DNA of 6,742 nt, taken from contig JAIPFU010000094.1 of assembly GCA_021736505.1 (NCBI GenBank), positions 1 to 6,742 of the forward strand. The letters are read 5' to 3'. The number at the start of each line of letters is the position of its first letter. Positions within the stretch are counted from its first letter, which is position 1. The stretch comes from Spirochaetia bacterium. Lineage in GTDB: Bacteria > Spirochaetota > Spirochaetia > PWKH01. This document shows positions 6,601-6,742 of this stretch, in pieces. The notes below the pieces were generated by a model that was given only the letters and a program-made list of their open reading frames with translations, was not told where the DNA came from and did no database searches. Both the position numbers and the translations under genes were made by a program.

Positions 6601-6742
6601 ATGAGCTCCTTACGTATAACTTTTTTGATGAGAACAATCAGCATGGCAATGCCGCTGACAGGAATAGCTGCATATCTGGCTGCTTGAGAAATATTTAGAC
6701 CTGGAATCATATTATTTCTAGTCTGCCAAGTAATTTCTATTC
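6597..6742 (-). CDS. dctQ: TRAP transporter small permease, DctQ family, C-terminal fragment (5' end outside window)
   Basis: Reading the - strand from position 6740, one frame is open for 47 residues to a TGA at 6597-6599. The other two frames meet a stop within the first eight codons. The visible peptide ends with a helix-like stretch, 'ARYAAIPVSGIAMLIVLIKK', followed by a basic tail. This matches the last membrane helix of DctQ-type proteins, in which a '(Y)AAIPVSG(A)LM' type start of helix 4 is usual. The TGA overlaps the dctM ATG as ATGA, the standard dctQ-dctM arrangement, and that strengthens the call on so short a piece. DctQ forms the membrane complex with DctM and is needed for uptake. 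The rest of the gene, and probably a dctP binding protein, would lie beyond 6742. I could not judge whether the missing part is intact. Confidence 0.8.
   Translation of the reverse strand, partial: IEITWQTRNNMIPGLNISQAARYAAIPVSGIAMLIVLIKKVIRKELI
6606..6611 (-). promoter_or_regulatory. Ribosome binding site (AAGGAG) for dctM, fixing its long N-terminus
   Basis: AAGGAG on the - strand, within the last codons of dctQ, is 5 bases from the ATG at 6600. It supports translation of the 50-residue extension and fits coupled translation with dctQ through the ATGA overlap. No comparable site was evident before the internal Met codons at residues 37, 43 or 56. Confidence 0.6.

Noticed and set aside
6293..6637. 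A 114-codon - strand frame overlapping dctM and the end of dctQ.
   Set aside because: It is in a different frame from dctM, whose motifs are unmistakable, and its Cys- and Tyr-rich translation resembles no family.

Overview
The window holds two convergent transport modules that meet at about position 2855-2882, plus cut-off genes at both ends. On the + strand, positions 1-2854 carry three tightly packed genes of a carbohydrate ABC importer of the MalE/MalF/MalG (CUT1) type: the C-terminal part of a solute-binding protein, a MalF-type permease and a MalG-type permease. No ATP-binding subunit is visible. It is either upstream of the window or shared from elsewhere in the genome.

On the - strand, read from 6742 down to 2883, lies a second operon-like run: the C-terminal end of a TRAP small permease (DctQ), a TRAP large permease (DctM) with an unusual N-terminal extra helix, and two different members of the uroporphyrinogen decarboxylase (URO-D) superfamily. 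Both URO-D proteins have the H-x-C...C pattern expected of zinc-dependent, corrinoid-linked methyltransferases and lack the signature of true HemE. Gaps are a 4-base overlap, 28 bases and 18 bases, and each start has an AGGAG- or GGAG-type ribosome binding site, so co-transcription is likely. The simplest reading, which is inference, is that the TRAP system imports a small, possibly methylated, organic acid or zwitterion that the two soluble enzymes act on. No corrinoid protein, corrinoid activator or TRAP binding protein is inside the window. The promoter of this run and the remaining genes would lie beyond position 6742.

The two modules differ clearly in base composition. Hand-counted 60-base blocks in the ABC half gave 53% and 58% G+C, while four blocks in the TRAP/URO-D half gave 28-42%. 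This points to different histories, with one module perhaps acquired by transfer. The organism is a bacterium, probably an anaerobic heterotroph. The mix of CUT1 importers without a local ATPase, TRAP transporters and multiple URO-D-like methyltransferases would fit a spirochaete or a clostridial-type anaerobe, but the sequence alone does not settle this. No RNA genes, insertion sequences, CRISPR arrays or stretches over 300 bases without a gene were found.
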